This document shows, piece by piece, positions 1 to 10,479 of a DNA stretch of 64,000 bases (positions are counted from its first letter, which is position 1; each line of letters starts with the position of its first letter). Position numbers and translations under genes: made by a program. Origin of the DNA: Dysidea avara (Eukaryota > Porifera > Demospongiae > Dictyoceratida > Dysideidae); contig NC_089276.1 in NCBI RefSeq assembly GCF_963678975.1, forward strand, positions 22,241,059 to 22,305,058, in the 5' to 3' direction. The notes beneath the pieces were generated by a model. That model ran no database searches, was not told where the DNA came from, and was given only the letters and a program-made list of their open reading frames with translations.

Positions 1-1553
1 AAATACACAAATATATTAGAAACCAAATCCTAAATCCAAAATCATGTAAAAATAAAGGAGAAAGTGAGTTTAACAAAGTAGACAATGATCGATCATGAAT
101 AACTAGAACAAGATGTAGATCAACAACTGTACAGGTAGTTACTAGTTAGCAATATCACTAAATGCTTTTAAAAATACATAAAGATTGGGAGTCTCGTATA
201 CGCCAGTTTGGTGCTTTGCTTGGGCATTGGCAACCCCTCTGGTACACCATTTCTGTGTTTTGCGTGGGCGTTGGCTACCCCTCGGGAAAAATAAAATAAT
301 GAAAGACTATACAGAAGCTGATCTGTACAGAAGATGAACCCTGCACAGCTACGTGGGCTTCTTTTTACAAAGCATACACTCACCTTATTTGCACATTGCC
401 CAATCATCATCATGGACGCTTCCACCTCCCACCGTGCACTAAAGTAATAGAAACAAACATCATTAAATAATATAAGCATTAATATTATTATAGCATAACA
501 CAGCAGCACAATATTACAGCATGATAAACAAACCAAAGTATTTATACAGAAAACTATGTCATAGACATTTAATCGTCTTTGAGCAAGGCCATTTTAACGA
601 AGGCGCAAATTGGGCGTGGGCGTGGGCGGGCAATTCATTACATTCTTTTCGCCGTTTATAACTATCACTGGCAAACTAATGCATATACTATATCAAAGAA
701 CGTATATATTTAAACAGTTGTATGATACTTATAGACTGTTTTTTCACTGTCAACCACTTCTTGCGCGTGGGCGGCTCACCACCCCTCCCCTCCGCACCCT
801 CCCACCCACCCACCCCCTATATGATATACGTGCTATACAGCTGAGCATATAAAAGTTGCTAAAATTAACAGGTTTTTGTAGAATCAATTTTATTTTTAAA
901 ATTCTAATTGAACAAACAGTACATTTTCATACTGTAGCTGAATGACATTAAAATACATTGAATTGTCTGATATGAAACATTGATAATGTATACCACATAC
1001 TTCTAGATCTGTTTTACAATAATTCAAAAGCTATAAACTTAACATCACTGACTCCAGTTACATGAGGACACGTATAACGTATAACTTCAAACATGCAGCC
1101 ATGACCTAACTGACCATGCATGCCCACAATGAACAACTTAAGGAACACATAATATATTATGGCTGGCTACCAAATTGAAACAATATCTTGTTGTATATTC
1201 CTGTGAGGTTAGCAGAGCCAGAAGGGAGCACAGGGAGCACGTGCTGCTCCCAACCTAAAAAGTTTCTTTTCTATATGCACAAGATCAATATTGATACTTT
1301 AATAAAGCAGTCAGTCAAATACTCTAACAGAACAGTCACTGTATGTACTATTGAGAATACTTCACTGAAAATGAAACTTTCACACATTTAACTATGTATA
1401 GCTAGCTAGCCTGTTCAGATTATTAATATTTTTTTTGCATACGTTAGTCCTTTGCATGTACTTCATTCTTATAATATAATTGCTTTAGGCTCTTAGCTGA
1501 ACTCATGACTGTCACTGATCCCTACAGGCAGCTACTTACTTTAATGTATACTA
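1..1553. other. No convincing gene; one possible orphan exon
   Basis: I see no recognisable protein, RNA gene or element in this stretch. One detail is worth recording. On the minus strand 384-438 has the look of a 55-base internal exon: it is preceded by a pyrimidine-rich tract ending in TTTAG and followed by GTGAGTG, and it stays open in one frame. No partner exon was found, so it may be chance. A single copy of the dispersed CTCTATTAGAG-type motif lies at about 1318-1340. Confidence 0.4.
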
Positions 1554-1561
1554 TTTAGAAG

Positions 1562-1974
1562 TAGGGCTGAGCAATAGTATCGATAGTGCGATATATCGCG
1601 ATAGTAAATCACTATTGTTGTCGCGATAGTAGGGATATCACTATCATGATAGTTATGATAAGCTCAGATCTGCATTAAAATGGTATTAACAACCCTTCCA
1701 TACTGTTTTACAGTTGGTATTACCAGCTTTCTTACAAAGGAGTGGCCTGTAAAAGCTTTACCAAAAGTCCACATTCCATCAGCCGCCCACGCAGTTAATT
1801 AACAAATGTCCTGTGCATGCAAAATAACTTTCTATATGACTGCAAATCATAGCTATACAACTAAGACTTTGTTAAGAGCAAAGTGTTTCATAAACTATCG
1901 GGATAGCATTCACTATCGCGATATTTAATGAGTAACTATCGTGATAGTAAAATTTTTACTATCGCTCAGCACTA
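1562..1974. mobile_element. hAT-like non-autonomous DNA transposon, 413 bp
   Basis: The ends are TAGGGCTGAGC and, inverted, TAGTGCTGAGC. They are followed inward by runs built from CGATA/TATCG. Directly outside both ends is the same 8-base word, TTTAGAAG (1554-1561 and 1975-1982), the target-duplication length typical of hAT transposons. There is no transposase reading frame, so this is a MITE-type passenger. The element at 10480-11741 has the same ends and also an 8-base duplication. Confidence 0.85.
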
Positions 1975-1982
1975 TTTAGAAG

Positions 1983-2698
1983 GTATATTTAAACTATACC
2001 GTACTTCAAAAATTTTACATGTAAACTTCTGGGGGACCCAGACCCCCAGCTTTACATAGCTACCTACTATATGGCACACTCCTAATCAAACCCTGGATCC
2101 ACCCCTGACAGTATACTAATTATTCATGCAGGCATGCTGTGAATTCCTGCATGATGATATTTAGAGCAGGAGATTCATGTGAGGATACCAATTTGTTAAA
2201 GATATGCATAGATCAAGCACATGCACTCCTCAAAATAATGATTTTAGAAAAGCAATTTGATACAATTTCAAATACATTGTAAACCTTTAAACAAGCTCTT
2301 TCAAGGGAAAATTACTGATTGATGTTTGGTTGACTCAATGAATACATACAGTGTGTTGTTGCAAGCAGATAAGACTCAAGTTGATGAACAGCCTGCAACT
2401 GCCATATAGGTACTCAAAGGCTTTATTTAATGTGTAGAATTTCAAATCATACTATTGCAGATCACTCTTTACAGCACTATAATGTCACCCAGCACCGGGA
2501 ATTTTTTTACTCAAAAATGCTGGACAATTTATATTTTCATAAGAAACAAGGCTAGGTATAGTTGCTAAACTTTGAAACCTTTACAGATGTACTGCAGAAA
2601 GTAAATGTATTAACTTGCACCTAGAGTATGGATCAGCAGTGTGGGACTCCTACTTATTCATAAAAGGATGCACACAGTCTTGAGATATACAATGACAT
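1983..2698. other. No gene seen; relic of a transposon end
   Basis: Nothing codes here. At about 2025-2108 a segment with a GGGGGACCCAGACCCCC hairpin ends in GGATCCACCCCTG. Similar hairpin and GGGGCGGATC-type sequences occur near 32,490 and 34,625-34,730, so this is probably one end of a dispersed DNA transposon. The rest is unassigned AT-rich sequence. Confidence 0.35.
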
Positions 2699-2709
2699 GC
2701 TGCCTGTTG

Positions 2710-3540
2710 GCCCGATCAAGACACACGGTAGTGTGTCGTGCGGCCCAAGAAGCTGGCGCGCCACACCCGTGAGTATATTGACAGGAAGAACGAAAACGTC
2801 ATTTTCACACATTTGTATCTCGGTGATCACTTATCTGATTGGAACCAAATTTGCTACACAGTTGCCCGCCAGCCAAGGGAGTCTACATTCCAAATTGGAA
2901 GGAAATCGCTCCAGCCATTTCCGAGATACGAGCCGCCAAAGTTTCGTTTTTTTTCTTCGTTTTTTTTTTCTTCTTCGTCTTTTCGCACACTTGCAAAAAT
3001 TGCTATAACAAGCAAACGCGTACTCCGATCGCCTTGAAATTTGGCACACAGAAAGGGAGTCCAACGGCGAATCCTAGCAACAAATTTGGTACAAATCCGA
3101 TGAATGGTTCAGGAGTTATGACCGATTATTCGCGTAAAACAAGATCGATTTGTTGTCACGCCTACAGGGTAAACCGCTTCATGGAATGAGTTGAAAATTG
3201 CTATGTAGATGGAGTAACCATCGTAGGAGTGCCTTTTGGTGGTTTGAAAGGAATCGAGATAAAGACCACGGAGATATGATACAAAACCCAACCTGTGTCA
3301 CAATTACGCGATCGTTTTTTATGAATAAAAAAGTATTAGTTTTCACGCCTACTAGGCAAACCGCTTAGAGCAATGAGCTGAAATTCGGTGTATAGCTGGA
3401 ATAATCTTCATAGAAAGTCCTTGCAGTAGTACAGAAGAATCGGATTACAAACCACTGAGTTATGATTCGAAAGCCAACTCCGTGTAGCAAATGCGAGATC
3501 GAGATACTCTAATAGAACAGTCACCCTAATAGAGCATTCG
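2710..3540. repeat. Dispersed repeat family R, copy 1 (about 0.8 kb)
   Basis: One end carries ACACACGGTAGTGTGT, a short hairpin, followed by GTGCGGCC. The other end is GAGATACTCTAATAGA, the dispersed near-palindromic motif, here present twice in a row. The copy at 42,746-43,388 has the same order of blocks: the hairpin end, GAGTATATTGACAGGAAGAA, a T-rich tract, CACACTTnnCAAAAATTGCTATA, GGCACA, GGAGTTATGA, TACAGGGTAAACCG, then the motif end. A short piece of the hairpin end also lies inverted at about 22,895-22,935. The family codes for nothing I recognise. The class of element is unknown to me. Confidence 0.7.
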
Positions 3541-3579
3541 GCTAATTTATTTATTCCATTATAGAATTTTATTACATCA

Positions 3580-6500
3580 CAAGTTATTCTGTAGGGAGTT
3601 CAGCTGCAAACAGTTAATCTTATAGACAGTTCAGCAAGAAGACAGTCACCATGTGGAGAGTTATGCAAATATATCACTATAGAGATTCAGAACATTACAA
3701 GTCACACTGAAGAAAGTTCAGCTATAAACAAGTCATGCACTGTGTAGAGAATTCAGCTACAATTAAGTCACTCTCTAGAGAATTCAGTTACACAGAATTC
3801 AGCTACACACAAGTCACTGTGGAGAGAGTTCAGCTACAAACAAATTACCCTTTAGAGTGATCAGCTACAAACAAAACACTTTGCAGGGTGTTCAGCTGCA
3901 ATAAATCAACCTTTAGAGCGATCAGCAATGAACAAATCTACCTGTAGAGAGATAAGCTAGAAACAAATCACCCTGTAGAGAGTTCAGCTACAAAAAATCA
4001 CCCTGTAGAGACATCAGCTACAAACTACACACAATGTAAGGAGTTCAGCTACAAATAAATCACCCTGTAGAGAGTTCAGCTAAAACAAATCAACCTGCAG
4101 AGAGATCAGCTACAAACAAATCACCTTTTAGATAGTTCAGCTACAAACAAATTACCTTGTAGAGAGATTGGCTACAAACAAATCAACCTGCAGAGAGATC
4201 AGCTACACACAATTCAACTTGTATAGAGATCAGCTACAAACAAATCACCCTGTAGAGAGATCAGCTACAAACTAGACACAATGTAAGGAGTTCAGCTACA
4301 AGCAAATCACCCTGTAGAGAGTTCAGCTACAAACAAACCAACCTGTAGAGCGATCAGCTAGAAACAAATCACCCTGAAGAGAGGTCAGCTACAAAAAATC
4401 ACCCTGTAGAGATATCAGCTAGAAACAAATCACCCTGAAGAGAGGTCAGTTACAAAAAATCACCTTGTAGAGAGATCAACTACAAACAAAACACTTTGCA
4501 GAGAGCTCAGCTACAAACAAATCAACCTGTAGAGAGATCATCTAGAAACAAATCAACCTGCAGAGTGATCAGCTACAAACAAATCAGCTTGTAGAGAGAT
4601 CAGTTACACACAAATCAACCTGTAGAGAGATAAGCTAGAAACAAATCACCCTGTAGAGAGTTCAGCTAAAACAAATCAATCTGCAGAGAGATCAACTACA
4701 TACAAATCACCATATAGATAGCTCAGCTACAAACAAATTACCTTGTAGAGAGATCGACTACAAACAAATCACCCTGCAGAGAGATCAGCTACACACAAAT
4801 CAACTTGTATAGAGATCAGCTACAAACAAATCACCCTGTAGAGAGATCAGCTACAAACTAGACACAAAGTAAGGAGTTCAGCTACAAGCAAATTACCCTG
4901 TAGAGAGTTCATCTACAAACAAATCAACCTGTAGAGCAATCAGCTAGAAAAAAATCACCCTGAAGAGAGGTCAGCTACAATAATCACCCTGTAGAGAGAT
5001 CAGCTAGAAACAAATCACCCTGTAGAGAGTTCAGCTACAAGCAAAACACCCTGTAGAGAGTTCAGCAACAAAGAAACCACCATGTAGAGAGTTCAGCTGC
5101 AAACGAATCACCTTATAGAGAGTTCAGCTACAAACAAATTACCTTGTAGAGAGATCGGCTACAAATTAATCAACCTGCAGAGAGATCAGCTACACTCAAA
5201 TCAACTTGTAGAGAGATTAGCTACAAACAAATCACCCTGTAGAGAGATCAGCTAGAAACTAGACACAATGTAAGGAGTTCAGCTACAAGCAAATCACCCT
5301 TTAGTGAGTTCAGCTACAAAACAATCAACCTGCAGTGAGATCACCTACAAAAAAGCACCTTGTACAGAGTTCAGCTACAAACAAATTACCCTGTAGAGAG
5401 ATCGGCTACAAACAAATCAACCTGTAGAAAGATCAGCCACACACAAATCACCCTGTAGAGAGATCAGCTAGAAACTACACACAATGTAAGGGGTTCAGCT
5501 ACAAGTAAATCACCCTGTAGAGAGTTCAGCTAAAACAAATCAACCTGCAGAGAGATCAGCTACAAATAAATCACCTTATAGACAGTTCAGTTACAAACAA
5601 ATTACCTTGTAGAGAGATTGGCTACAAATTAATCAACCTGCAGAGAGATCAGCTACACACAAATCAACTTGTAGAGAGATCAGCTACAAACAAATCACCC
5701 TGTAGAGAGATCAGCTAGAAACTAGACACAATGCAAGGAGTTCAGCTACAAGCAAAATCACCCTTTAGTGAGTTCAGCTGCAAACAAATCAACCTGCAGT
5801 GAGATCACCCACAAAACGCACTTGTACAGAGTTCAGTTACAAACAAATTACCCTGTAGAGAGATCAGGTAGAAGAATTCACCTTGTAGAGAGTTCAGCAA
5901 CAAAGAAACCACCATGTAGAGATTTCAGCTGCAAACAAATCACCCAGTAGAAAGATCAGCTAGAAGAAGTTACCTTGTAGAGAGTTCAGTTACAAAGAAA
6001 CCATCATATAGAGAGTTCAGCTACAAAGAAATTACCCCATAGAGAGTTCAGCTAGAAGAAGTCACCTTGTAAAGAGTTCAGCTACAAAGAAACCATCATG
6101 TACAGAGTTCAGCTACAAAGAAACCACCATGTAGAGTGTTTAGCTGCAAAAAATCACCTGTAGAGAGTTCAGCTAGAAACAAATCACCCTGTAGAGAGAT
6201 CAGCTAGAAGAGGTCACCTTGTAGAGAGTTCAGCTACAAAGAAACCACCACATAAAGAGTTCAGCTGCAAATAAATCACTTGTAGAGAGTCCAGCTACAA
6301 GTAAATCCCCCTGTAGAGGGATCAGCTAGAAGAAGTCACCTTGTAGAGAGTTCAGCTACAAAGAAACCATCATGCAGAGAGTTCAGTTACAAACAAATCA
6401 CCCTGTAGAGAGATCAGCTAGAAGAAGTTACCTTGTAGATAGTTCAGCTACAACAATTCACCCTGTAGAAAGATCAGCTAGAAGAAGTCACCTTGTAGAG

Positions 6501-7235
6501 TGTTCAGTTACATAGAAACCATTATGTAGAGAGTTCAGCTGCAAACAAATCACTCTGTAGAGAGTTCAGCTACAAAGAAACTGCCATGTAGAGAGTTCAG
6601 CCTCAAACAAACCACCTTGTAGAGAATTCAACTACAACAAATCACCCTGTAGAGAAGAAGTTACCTTGTAGAGAGTTCAGCTACAAAGAAACCATCATGT
6701 AGGGAGTTCAGCTACAAAGAAACCACCATGTAGAGAGATCAGCTGGACAAAGTCACCTTGTAGAGAGTTCAGCTACAAAGGAACCATCATGTAGAGAGTT
6801 CAGCTGCAAACAAATCACCTGCAGAGAGTTCAGCTAGAAACAAATCACCCCGTAGAGAGATTAGCTGGACAAAGTCACCTTGTAGAGAGTTCAGCTACAA
6901 AGGAACTATCATGTAGAGAGTTCAGCTGCAAACAAATCACCCTGTAGAGAGTTCAGCTACAAAAAAATCACCCTGTAGAGAGTTCAGATAGACGAAGTCA
7001 CCTTATGGAGAGTTCAGCTACAAAGAAACCATCATGTAGAGAGTTCTGCTACAAACAAACCACCATGTAGAGAGTTTAGCTGCAAACAAATCACCTGTAG
7101 AGAGTTCAGCTAGAAACAAATCACCCTGTAGAGAGACCAGCTAGAAGAGGTCACCTTGTAGAGAGTTCAGCTACAAAGAAACCATCCTGTATATAGTTCA
7201 GCTACATTTCAAGTCACCCAGTAGAGAGATCAACT
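3580..7235. repeat. Satellite array, 31-bp unit, about 3.6 kb
   Basis: The consensus unit reads roughly TTCAGCTACAAACAAATC followed by ACCCTGTAGAGAG, about 31 bases, so the array holds some 115 units. A variant word, (C/G)ACACAATGTAAGG, recurs near 4024, 4273, 4858, 5260, 5474 and 5721; the intervals are close to multiples of 31 (about 8, 19, 13, 7 and 8 units), which shows block duplication. From about 5860 a different subfamily with AAAGAAACCATCATGTAGAG dominates. There are no unique spacers, so it is a minisatellite. Open frames within it are by-products of the repeat. Confidence 0.95.
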
Positions 7236-7332
7236 GCAAAAAAATATCCTGTGGGGAATAATGGGCATGTAATAAACATATGTATATAATTTGTATAATT
7301 ACTAATAAAATCAAAAACAATTGAAGCATTAA

Positions 7333-7783
7333 AAATCTTCTTTAAGTTCTTTTCTTCTTCCTGTGGTAAAGAAAAAAACACATGGGTTAAAAAAGCCCCA
7401 AAGCCAGCCATAGGCCGGCTTTGCAGTATACAAATACAAAAAGAAGTGATATCTAATCAAAAACAGCCAAGCTGTAAAAAAAGGTGCGGCCCCCAAAAAG
7501 GCCATGGTGAAAAAAGATGTGAAATCCAAGGTGGCGGCCAAGAAATGGCTGTGATGGTAGGTTAATGGTTACATTTTAATAACGACAATTCAGGTGAATT
7601 TTGTGCCGCTTGGTCTTGGCACCAAATTCACCTGAATTGTCGTTATTAAAATGTAACCATTAACCTACCATCACAGCCATTTCTTGGCCGCCACCTTGGA
7701 TTTCACATCTTTTTTCACCATGGCCTTTTTGGGGGCCGCACCTTTTTTTTACAGCTTGGTTGTTTTTGATTAGATTAGATATA
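7333..7783. mobile_element. Foldback (hairpin) element, family F1
   Basis: From 7448 to 7783 the sequence is a near-perfect inverted repeat of about 160-base arms around a 10-base loop at 7608-7617 (arms end GTGCC and GGCAC). The arms contain AACAGCCAAGCTGTAAAAA, GGTGGCGGCCAAGAAATGG and a GGTGAATT end. The left flank from 7333 (AGCCAGCCATAGGCCGGC) also belongs to the family, as related copies at 44,265-44,600 and 59,600-59,830 begin the same way. There is no coding capacity. The arms are so alike that the insertion is likely recent. Confidence 0.85.
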
Positions 7784-8240
7784 ACAGCAGTGTTTCATCT
7801 ATGTTAGCAGATTTGCAAGGGTCTTCTCTCCAACAGTACCAGCACCGACAATACATGACATATTAAAATTGTTTTACAGCAACTTACTCTTCATCAGTTT
7901 TATGGACTACTTTACGAACATCAGTCACTACCCTCACCATTTCATTTACAACAAATCACTACCTATTACTACCCTAGATCTAGCTATCATGACTGGAATA
8001 GCCGGTCTAACAATTCAGTATTTTTGTCTGTTTTGTATACATGTCCATAATTTAATACTAATATGGCTAGTACCAAGTGACATTATTGAATCCCAATCAC
8101 AAGCAATATAATGACATCAGTATTATTTTGTGACTACTTATCTGAGCATATCCATTTGTAGCTAAAGTGTGATTTTATCAGTGAAATCATACAGCATAGC
8201 GGTGCGGTACATTTAAACCACAGTAGCTCAGTCCTTGGCT
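7784..8240. other. No gene or element recognised
   Basis: An 80-codon open frame lies here, but its composition is ordinary and it has no recognisable domain. No repeat could be identified. Confidence 0.4.
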
Positions 8241-8250
8241 GTGAAAATAT

Positions 8251-8593
8251 CCTAATAGAGTAGTCAGTAACGAAAACCGCTGGAATAGGTTGCTACAGTA
8301 CCTTGTTGCCCTGTTAGTTTGTGTTTTCTACGTCCGGTTTGGTCTTAACGTACCGTGTTCAAAGATTCCAATGGCTGTCGACAAGATTCCTTCAGTGACG
8401 ACCACGTGGTGACGACTCCGCCTGCATAGTGAGATAGTGAGCAGGTGAGCGAGATAGTGAGAGTGAGATTTTCAGCGCGGATCTCTAGCGTTGTTTGGAA
8501 CACTAGTACTGTGGCCCACAGTACTAGTGTTCCTCACAGTGTGGGTAATTTAGTAGTATTTAGCTCTGGTTCGCGGATTTTTTAAGTGTCACC
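8251..8593 (+). promoter_or_regulatory. Probable 5' leader and promoter of the PHD-finger frame, with motif copy
   Basis: The stretch starts with a copy of the dispersed motif (CCTAATAGAGTAGTCAG at 8251-8267). It then becomes more GC-rich and contains short GAGATAGTGAG repeats at 8431-8468 and a palindrome at 8497-8533. It ends at the start codon at 8594, which has a good context (CACCATGG). No TATA box is evident. The role is inferred from position only. Confidence 0.4.
8497..8533. repeat. Perfect 37-bp palindrome upstream of the PHD-finger start
   Basis: The 18-base arms, GGAACACTAGTACTGTGG and its complement, flank a single C at 8515. It ends 60 bases before the ATG at 8594. If transcribed it would form a very stable leader hairpin; as DNA it could bind a dimeric factor. 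No similar palindrome was seen elsewhere in the window. Confidence 0.9.
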
Positions 8594-9115
8594 ATGGCAA
8601 CCATTACCCCTCGACCACGTAGCAAGAGAAAACGGCCGCGGCAGAACTTACCGGGCAACAACACGACAGTATGTCCAGTTTGTTTAGACCCTATTATCGA
8701 TGCCACTGAGGAAACAGAAGGCCAGGAAGCAATCTTTTGCGAAAGTGCTTGTAACTCCTGGATCCACCGTCAATGTGCCGGCCTATCTCAAGCTCTTTTC
8801 AAGAAATATGAGGAGAGAGAAGATCCATTTTACTGCCCCCATTGCCGACTGATTATACAGGATACTCAACTGCGGGAGTTAAGGTCTATGGTGGAAAACT
8901 TATCCATGGAGGTAATTGTATTGAAAGCAATTGTATCATCATCATCTGGTCACCAAACAAATCTGGAACCATCTCATCAGGATACACAGACAAATGCTAC
9001 TGTCTCTGCTCCTACACAAGGAACTTCTTCCACCAATGAGACAAGTGGACCAGATGAAGGAGACCGTAAGATGTTCATTGTAGTAATTTACAGCATAATA
9101 GAACAGTCTCCTTGA
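8594..9115 (+). CDS. PHD-finger protein, probably first coding exon
   Basis: The frame encodes 173 residues. A basic start (RPRSKRKRPRQ, residues 7-17) is followed by a PHD zinc finger at about 27-84: CPVC, FCESAC, WIHRQC and FYCPHC supply the Cys4-His-Cys3 ligands. After it come a short leucine-rich helix (about 90-113) and a Ser/Thr-rich tail. PHD fingers usually read histone tails in the nucleus. In sponges and cnidarians this same CPVC...FCExxC...HRQCAGL form is often found in the first protein of LINE retrotransposons, so that origin is a serious alternative to a host gene. A splice donor (GACC|GTAAGA) follows 9065; beyond it the sequence looks non-coding, so the last 16 codons may be intron. 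A possible next exon with matching phase is 13192-13261, which is weak. Confidence 0.7.
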   Translation: MATITPRPRSKRKRPRQNLPGNNTTVCPVCLDPIIDATEETEGQEAIFCESACNSWIHRQCAGLSQALFKKYEEREDPFYCPHCRLIIQDTQLRELRSMVENLSMEVIVLKAIVSSSSGHQTNLEPSHQDTQTNATVSAPTQGTSSTNETSGPDEGDRKMFIVVIYSIIEQSP

Positions 9116-10479
9116 CATGATTGTTTAATTAGAATGTATTAGGTGAATGTTCCTATTCCGTTCAACCAAAATCTATTTCACAAAGAATTAGTTTTGAGTA
9201 TAATTACTTGATATTGGTGTATGGGATACAAATTGATCAAAAACAGGAAGATGAATTAATCTCTAACACCTTGCAACATCATAGCTGCTATTACTGGTGA
9301 AAATGTATTTTTGTAGTATTACCACTACAGACCAATTTGTGCTACGTAGGTTGTATATCAGTTGTTAGTAGTGATATTTAGGTAAATACCAGTTTTGATG
9401 ATGGTTGAGTTTTTATGCTGTCTACCCTCCCTGTGGGCATGTTTCATCCCATGGTTAGAGGGTAAACAAAATTTGACAATAATATGTTTGTAGACAGGTG
9501 GTGGTATAGACAAATTCTGTACACAGGTTACCTGAGTCTTGTTGAACTACTGTAGGTGTTTGTACTTTCATTACTGCCTACAACAAACTTTCTCACATAT
9601 TGTGAGTAATGCATGCACAGTCAATGTTAATAATTATAGTGTGTGTTTGTGTATTGTAAACTTTCCATTTAGATTATAGATGACTCAAATATCTATTTGT
9701 AAATTTGAGTGTACATTTAACACTATAGCTAGAGAACTTTTCTGCCCTCATCCTTGCCAGCTCCTGGATCTACCCCAACTCCCATGTGTGTGTGTATTCA
9801 GTTTTAAAAGTTGTCTCAGGGCAAGGTGTCCACTGACTTATCGATGTTTAGTCTTTGACATTGCATCATCATGGCTTATAGAATAATAGACTCAAAGTAT
9901 CATCAACAGTAGCTGCAGTGCTACAAGCCAGTTCTGTAAAGAAAACTGTAATCTGAATCTTACAAATGAAACTACCTAATCCAGTAATGGATTGATAAAA
10001 AAAGTAGATTCATAAAAATGGAATTCAAAAGGAGATATAGGAACAAGATAAGATACATTACCACTCCTAAGTGATCTTGTTTTGTTTTTCCCCCATTTAA
10101 ATTCCAATTTCTTATTTGTCTAGTTATAAAGTTAGCTAAGAGCTTGTAAACAGGAGCGATATAATTCATTGCTATGTGTGAATAATGTGATATTAAAAGT
10201 AGTAGCCATGAAATGTCCGTAATGACATTTGATTGATTTGTTATCATTGTCACAACACTTTCTTAGCTGTCGCCTGATGTCACATTGTTGACATCATCAT
10301 AGCCACTCTTAAGACTACACATTGTTGTAGCTTAGGCATTTCTTTTGTGTGGAAGCCACCAACTGGCTTTGCAGTTTGCTACACTTTCTACAGGTATATA
10401 CAGTGATATTGCCAGTTGTTCATGTGCCAGTATTATATTAATTGTTCAACATTTGATGCATAACTAGTCTAGTCTTGTG
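9116..10479. other. No gene recognised; possible intron of the PHD-finger gene
   Basis: The sequence is AT-rich with no coding stretch I can support. If the donor at 9066 is used, this would be intron. A short GTGTGTGT run lies at 9787-9795. Confidence 0.35.

Noticed and set aside
3580-7235. Regular repeats resembling a CRISPR array
   Set aside because: Units are contiguous and vary gradually; there are no unique spacers or cas genes, and the surrounding genes are animal.
9740-9765. Similarity of CCTTGCCAGCTCCTG to hydrolase intron 3 sequence
   Set aside because: Only about 15 bases match and the flanks do not, which is expected by chance in a window this size.
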